Source: Ferrithrix thermotolerans DSM 19514 (GTDB lineage Bacteria; Actinomycetota; Acidimicrobiia; Acidimicrobiales; CAIXPF01). Taken from it: DNA of 64,000 bases. Location: positions 27,752 through 91,751 of the forward strand of contig CAMDQT010000013.1 in the NCBI GenBank assembly GCA_945906305.1, written 5' to 3'. The translations under genes and the position numbers were made by a program. The notes beneath the pieces were generated by a model, which did not search any database, was not told the DNA's origin, and saw only the letters and a program-made list of their open reading frames with translations. This document shows positions 60,664-64,000 of this stretch, piece after piece (position 1 is the first letter of the stretch; every line of letters begins with the position of its first letter).

Positions 60664-61692
60664 TCAGCCGAGGCGGGACCTCCACGGGCTGCCTTGCGTG
60701 GGATAGGGGTACTGCAGGTAGTACTCCGACTTCATCGACACGTGAGTGTTGGCCACCTCGAAGGCATCGGCCACCTCGTCGGGCAGTGGACCCTTGGCCG
60801 CGGCCGCCATGATGGGGGCAACCTGCTCAAGGCGGGACACCCCGATAAGCAGCGCGTCGCCGAGCGACGCGTCGACGGCCGAATGGTGCTGGGTCCAGCG
60901 CACCGCCGCCTCGAGGGTATCCATGCCGGCCCCCGTCGCGGCGGCCTCGATGGCGCCGAGCGCGGCGAACATCTCATCGCGGTGCAGATAACGCTCCTCG
61001 TACTGGCGGATGCGTCGTGTTTGGGCAAAGCGGTCCACCCCGGGCACCGGTGCCACACCCTTGCGGTACTTGCCGGTGAGGAACCCACTGGCCAGCGACC
61101 CGTGGGTGTAATAGCGGATGGCGTAGTTGCGTAGCACCGGAAGCAGTTCATACTCCGCGGTACGATTCAGGGCGTTGTAGACACCTTGGTAAACGGTGGG
61201 CATCACCAGATCGTGGCGACGACAGTATTGGCAGATCTCCACGACCTGCCACGCCGGGAAGTTCGACAGCCCGAATGCCTCGAACCCACCGCCCTTGTAG
61301 GCCCGGTCGATCTCGCCCAGGGTGTCCTCCAGGGCAATCTCCGTCGAGGGCATGTGCAGGTAGTAGATCGCCACCGAGTCGCGCTGCAGAGCGGCGAGCG
61401 AGGCTTCGAGTTGCTGGAGGGGACCACCCGCCAGCCCGGGGTGATACTTCGTGCCCACCCGCAGCGCGGTGGCCGAGGGACAGCGGCCGATCACCGACTC
61501 GCAGTTGCCGTCCTGGTACACCCGCGAGGTGTCCAGTTCGCGACCACCCGCGGCGGCGAACGCCGCCAGTACGGCCTCGCACGAGTCGTCGGAGGCAAGC
61601 GGGTGCTCACGGGTAGTCGGTCGCGGCTTGCCGAATGCGACGGCTCCGAGCACGACGGGCGCGGCCTGGGTTCTGATGATTCGATCGGTCAC
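60664..61692 (-). CDS. Aldo/keto reductase (AKR7-like)
   Basis: A 342-residue aldo/keto reductase. The catalytic tetrad is in LDTSRVYQDG (Asp54, Tyr59), GTKYHPG (Lys82) and YYLHMPS (His113). The NADPH pocket is at the C-terminus (LLIGVSRLEQV). GLSNFPAWQVVEI and VYQGVYNALNRTAEYELLP are hallmarks of AKR7/aflatoxin-aldehyde-reductase-like enzymes. It reduces aldehydes or ketones. It converges on the PQQ-type dehydrogenase gene (8-base gap) and is divergent from the persulfide dioxygenase relic, whose operator lies between them. Confidence 0.9.
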   Translation of the reverse strand: MTDRIIRTQAAPVVLGAVAFGKPRPTTREHPLASDDSCEAVLAAFAAAGGRELDTSRVYQDGNCESVIGRCPSATALRVGTKYHPGLAGGPLQQLEASLAALQRDSVAIYYLHMPSTEIALEDTLGEIDRAYKGGGFEAFGLSNFPAWQVVEICQYCRRHDLVMPTVYQGVYNALNRTAEYELLPVLRNYAIRYYTHGSLASGFLTGKYRKGVAPVPGVDRFAQTRRIRQYEERYLHRDEMFAALGAIEAAATGAGMDTLEAAVRWTQHHSAVDASLGDALLIGVSRLEQVAPIMAAAAKGPLPDEVADAFEVANTHVSMKSEYYLQYPYPTQGSPWRSRLG

Positions 61693-61786
61693 GGCACGCT
61701 CCCAGCGACGAAGGACAGCTGGACCCTAGCCGCGGGGCACATCAGGCCCCCGGACCGGGTGACTTTGGTGCGATAGGCCCTTTGCC

Positions 61787-61805
61787 TATACCTCTAGGGG
61801 GTATA
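61787..61805. promoter_or_regulatory. CsoR/CstR-like operator overlapping a TATAAT -10 box
   Basis: TATACCTC (61787-61794) and GGGGTATA (61798-61805) form an imperfect inverted repeat (7 of 8 positions complementary) around TAG. C/G tracts flanked by AT arms are how CsoR-family operators look. A perfect -10 hexamer TATAAT lies at 61802-61807, overlapping the right arm, so binding would block transcription of the downstream gene. TTTGCC at 61781-61786 is a weak -35 candidate. Confidence 0.5.
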
Positions 61806-61812
61806 ATCAGAT

Positions 61813-62361
61813 ATATTCTGTCGGCCGTACTACGTCGAATGCCTGTCCCATGCGTCCTACCTGATCGGTGATGAATCCAGCGGCGCAGGCGTCGTCGTAG
61901 ACCCCCAGCACGACATCAGCCGCGACCTTGCCGACGCTGACGCTCACGGACTGCGCATCGAGCGGGTCATCGAAACCCACTTCCATGCCGACTTCCTCTC
62001 CGGGCACCTCGAGTTGGCGCAAGCGACCGAGTTCTCCCTCGGTCCCCTGCGGCGCTCGGTCAACGTCGGCCTCGAGGGACGATTCGCCGACTACGCGGGC
62101 GATGTGATCGCTCCCGACCAAGCCGTGGTGTTGGCGGCGGAGAATGCCGCCGCGGCCACCGAGGCCAAGATCCGGCTGGCCCGCATAGGCTTCGACCGGG
62201 TAATCGGGGCGCTGAGCTCGCCGATCGTGCAGTTCCTCGCCCATCGCGAGCGGGTCGACCCCTCCGCCCGGATCACCGCCACCGAACCAGCGACGCGCCG
62301 GAGCGAGCTGGCCCGTCTACAGCTCAAGCCCGTCTACGCTGGCTCAACGGGGGCCCGATGA
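61813..62361 (+). pseudogene. Internally deleted MBL-fold persulfide dioxygenase/rhodanese gene
   Basis: The frame after the stop at 61804 reads CRPYYVECLSHASYLIGDE, VVVDPQHDISRDLADADAHG and ETHFHADFLSGHLELA, the N-terminal half of a Blh/CstB-type metallo-beta-lactamase persulfide dioxygenase. It then jumps at about 62020 into TEFSLGPLRRSVNVGLEG, the C-terminal half of a rhodanese domain. Roughly 270 residues are missing, with the remaining metal His and the rhodanese Cys. The expected ATG before FCR is ATA (61813), and no ATG/GTG/TTG occurs in frame until TTG 62014. The stop overlaps the next gene's ATG as ATGA. It lies just downstream of a CsoR-like operator. Confidence 0.75.
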
Positions 62362-63182
62362 GACGTTGGCAATGGGTTGCGGGTGCTCTGTCCGGCAGGC
62401 TCGCCCTGCTTGCCGTGCTTGGCGTGTCCGTCATGGGCGGCTGTCGGCAGGGTGCCGGCGTCGAAGACGATCAGGCCGTCAGCGCATCAGAGAGCAGCCT
62501 GGCCAGCAACGTCAATTCGTCTACCAGCGTCGACATCTCCGTCGCGGCGAGCACCACGGGCCCGGGGCCAGACCCGAACTCAGACCAGGGCCGCCCCACC
62601 CGGCAGGGCGTACTCCAAAGCATTGCCAGCCTCGTCGTCGCCGAGCGCAACGCGCCGCAACCCTATCGACGGGCACGCTTTGACGAGAACTGGTCCGACG
62701 TGGACCGCGACTGCCACGACACCCGGGCCGAAGTGTTGTTGGAGGAGGCCACCAGCACGGTCAGCTTCCGCCCCAACGGCTGCACGGTGGACCGCGGCGG
62801 CTGGACGGACCCATGGAACGGCACCAGCTCACCATTGGCTTCGGCGTTCCAAAGCGACCACACGGGGCCGCTAGCCAACGCCTGGGTGGCTGGTGCCTGG
62901 TCATGGTCGGACGAAAAACGCCGCCGCTTCGCCAACGACCTCGGCGACCCCGACGCGCTTGTAGCCCTCGAAGGCTCCAACAACACGACCAAAGGCGACA
63001 AGACTCCCGACCGCTGGACACCCGAGCTGCAAGCGTCGTGGTGTCGCTACGCCGCCGCCTGGTCCCGTATCAAGGGGGCGTGGTCGTTGACCGTCACCGA
63101 AGCGGAACGCGCCGCCCTGGCCGACATGGCTGCGACGTGCGGCCCGATGGATGTGGCAGCAGCGCCGTCGCCACCACGGTGA
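62358..63182 (+). CDS. Exported HNH/DUF1524-type nuclease-like protein
   Basis: A 274-residue protein. An N-terminal hydrophobic segment ends at LGVSVMGGCR (Cys29), a weak lipobox, so it may be a lipoprotein or simply secreted. A Ser/Thr-rich linker follows to about residue 80. The catalytic domain has RFDENWSDVDRDCHDTRAEVLL, FRPNGCTVDRGGWTDPWNGT, the HNH-like SDHTGPLANAW, and GSNNTTKGDKTPDRW, as in DUF1524 nucleases. The usual IDHVVPL is SDHTGPL. Its ATG overlaps the stop of the persulfide-dioxygenase remnant. Confidence 0.88.
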   Translation: MRRWQWVAGALSGRLALLAVLGVSVMGGCRQGAGVEDDQAVSASESSLASNVNSSTSVDISVAASTTGPGPDPNSDQGRPTRQGVLQSIASLVVAERNAPQPYRRARFDENWSDVDRDCHDTRAEVLLEEATSTVSFRPNGCTVDRGGWTDPWNGTSSPLASAFQSDHTGPLANAWVAGAWSWSDEKRRRFANDLGDPDALVALEGSNNTTKGDKTPDRWTPELQASWCRYAAAWSRIKGAWSLTVTEAERAALADMAATCGPMDVAAAPSPPR

Positions 63183-64000
63183 GCCCGGCCAGTGCCAGCA
63201 GGGTCACGCGGTAACCCACCGCGTCGATAGCCAATCCCGCCAGAGGACCGGTTAGGAGCCCGCCGACGGCGAGGCTGGTATAGAGCACCCCCAGGGTCGT
63301 GGCCAATCCTTCAGAACCGAACCTGAGGGCCGTGACAGTGGGCCCGAGACCGATGATCCCCCCGTAGCCCAGACCGGCGACCAGCGCGTAGAGCACCAAC
63401 AGGGGGTAGGAGCTACCTAACAGTGCCCACAAGACCAAGCTGGCGGCCATCGCCACGAAACACTGCCGGAACACCCAATCGGCCCTCCGGCGACCACCCA
63501 ACGCCGTCAGTGCCAACCGGCCGGCGGTGCTGGCGAGCCCGAAGATACTGAGCAGTACTGCCGCCCTACTAGGCGTGATGGCCTCGGAACGGGCGTAGCT
63601 GGCTAGAAACACCAGGCCGAAGTAGACGCTGGGCGATACCAGCAGCAGGGCGGCATAGAGCCGACGAAACTCGCCCCGTCGGGCCAAGGTACCCACGCTG
63701 GCGGCGAACCCCGCTGTCCGCGCTCCGCTCGCGGCAGACCGGCTGGCGGCGCTGAACGCGAGCGAGGCCACCAGCACGACCAACGCCGCGACCGGACCGT
63801 AAACGCGGTACGCCCACCGCCAGCCCCAGGCGTCGGCCATGGCGCTGAGCGCAGGAGCAACGCTCGCCGTGCCGATACCGACCCCGGCCACCACCACCCC
63901 GGTGAGCACCGGCCCGTTGATGCCCGCCCGACCGGCAATGGAGGCCACGACCGGTACGTACAGGCAGCCGACGGCGCCGCCCGTCACGATCCCGAAACCC
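63094..64000 (-). CDS. MFS transporter, partial at the right edge
   Basis: The gene runs off the right edge; 302 residues are visible. The segments GINGPVLTGVVVAGVGIGTASVAPALSAMADAWGWRWAYRVYGPVAALVVL and LAVGGLLTGPLAGLAIDAVGYRVTLLALAG are typical MFS spans. About eight or nine hydrophobic segments are visible. Its 3' end overlaps the convergent HNH gene by 89 bases, unusually large; the last 20 residues are charged and may not be structural. The start lies outside the window. Confidence 0.85.
   Translation of the reverse strand, partial: GFGIVTGGAVGCLYVPVVASIAGRAGINGPVLTGVVVAGVGIGTASVAPALSAMADAWGWRWAYRVYGPVAALVVLVASLAFSAASRSAASGARTAGFAASVGTLARRGEFRRLYAALLLVSPSVYFGLVFLASYARSEAITPSRAAVLLSIFGLASTAGRLALTALGGRRRADWVFRQCFVAMAASLVLWALLGSSYPLLVLYALVAGLGYGGIIGLGPTVTALRFGSEGLATTLGVLYTSLAVGGLLTGPLAGLAIDAVGYRVTLLALAGLTVVATALLPHPSGRTSQPCRPGRRVPLR

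Noticed and set aside
1..64000. tRNA or rRNA genes, CRISPR arrays, prophage or insertion sequences
   Set aside because: I saw no cloverleaf-like tRNA, no repeat-spacer series, no integrase or transposase and no tail genes; gaps are short.

Overview
The window is GC-rich (roughly two thirds G+C by eye) and almost fully coding on both strands. I see no rRNA, tRNA, CRISPR array, integrase or transposase. F420/luciferase-type oxidoreductases, an LPXTG surface protein, a DUF2277 protein, a heterodimeric ABC exporter of actinobacterial style, and frequent GTG/TTG starts point to an uncultured actinobacterium, probably of the Acidimicrobiia (inference). Both window edges cut genes: an isopenicillin-N-synthase-like dioxygenase on the left and an MFS transporter on the right.

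Layout. 1-9.7 kb: a small acyl-CoA/oxygenase block with a 2OG-Fe(II) dioxygenase, an esterase, an acyl-CoA dehydrogenase coupled to an enoyl-CoA hydratase, a PhyH dioxygenase, a DUF2079 membrane protein, an SDR and an NTF2-like/LLM pair. 9.7-19.6 kb: a TauD dioxygenase with an FAD hydroxylase, a VOC protein, two LLM enzymes around a CoA transferase, an N-acyl-D-amino-acid deacylase-like amidohydrolase and a tiny LPXTG protein behind a strong terminator. 19.8-26.4 kb: a minus-strand run with a heterodimeric ABC exporter, an alpha/beta hydrolase and two LLM enzymes. 26.4-32.6 kb: an SDR, a second CoA transferase, an LLM enzyme, a ThuA-like protein, an MFS transporter and a 5'-truncated enoyl-CoA hydratase. 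32.6-37.1 kb: four consecutive alpha/beta hydrolases on the minus strand. 37.2-44.7 kb: a Rieske oxygenase, a VOC protein and a ribokinase-like kinase, then TauD, a lone ketosynthase, MmgE/PrpD and a zinc alcohol dehydrogenase. 45-57.5 kb: an epimerase, a class II aldolase, LLM, an acyl-CoA-dehydrogenase-like flavoprotein, a DHH phosphoesterase, two cupins, a Baeyer-Villiger monooxygenase relic, an ECH-fold protein, a cyclic-nucleotide-binding pair, GNAT, a PRISE-type reductase and an MFS exporter. 57.8-64 kb: a secreted PQQ-type dehydrogenase with PKD and LamG domains, an aldo/keto reductase, a decayed persulfide dioxygenase behind a CsoR-type operator, a secreted HNH nuclease and an MFS transporter.

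Taken together the genes look like a flexible aerobic catabolic repertoire. Eight LLM oxidoreductases, four iron/2-oxoglutarate dioxygenases, a Rieske oxygenase, an FAD hydroxylase, six alpha/beta hydrolases, two CoA transferases, an acyl-CoA dehydrogenase and ECH-fold enzymes would open, hydrolyse, activate and beta-oxidise diverse lipids, terpenoids or xenobiotics. The substrates cannot be read from the sequence.

The most interesting items are the internally deleted MBL-rhodanese gene with an ATA in place of its start codon, sitting behind a CsoR/CstR-like palindrome; two copies of CATAC-N6-GTATG in promoter regions; a 2 x 21-bp tandem repeat between a hydrolase and a Rieske oxygenase; relics of a Baeyer-Villiger monooxygenase and an enoyl-CoA hydratase; the fact that only the truncated enoyl-CoA hydratase keeps both catalytic glutamates; and a free-standing cyclic-nucleotide-binding protein beside a Crp/Fnr regulator.
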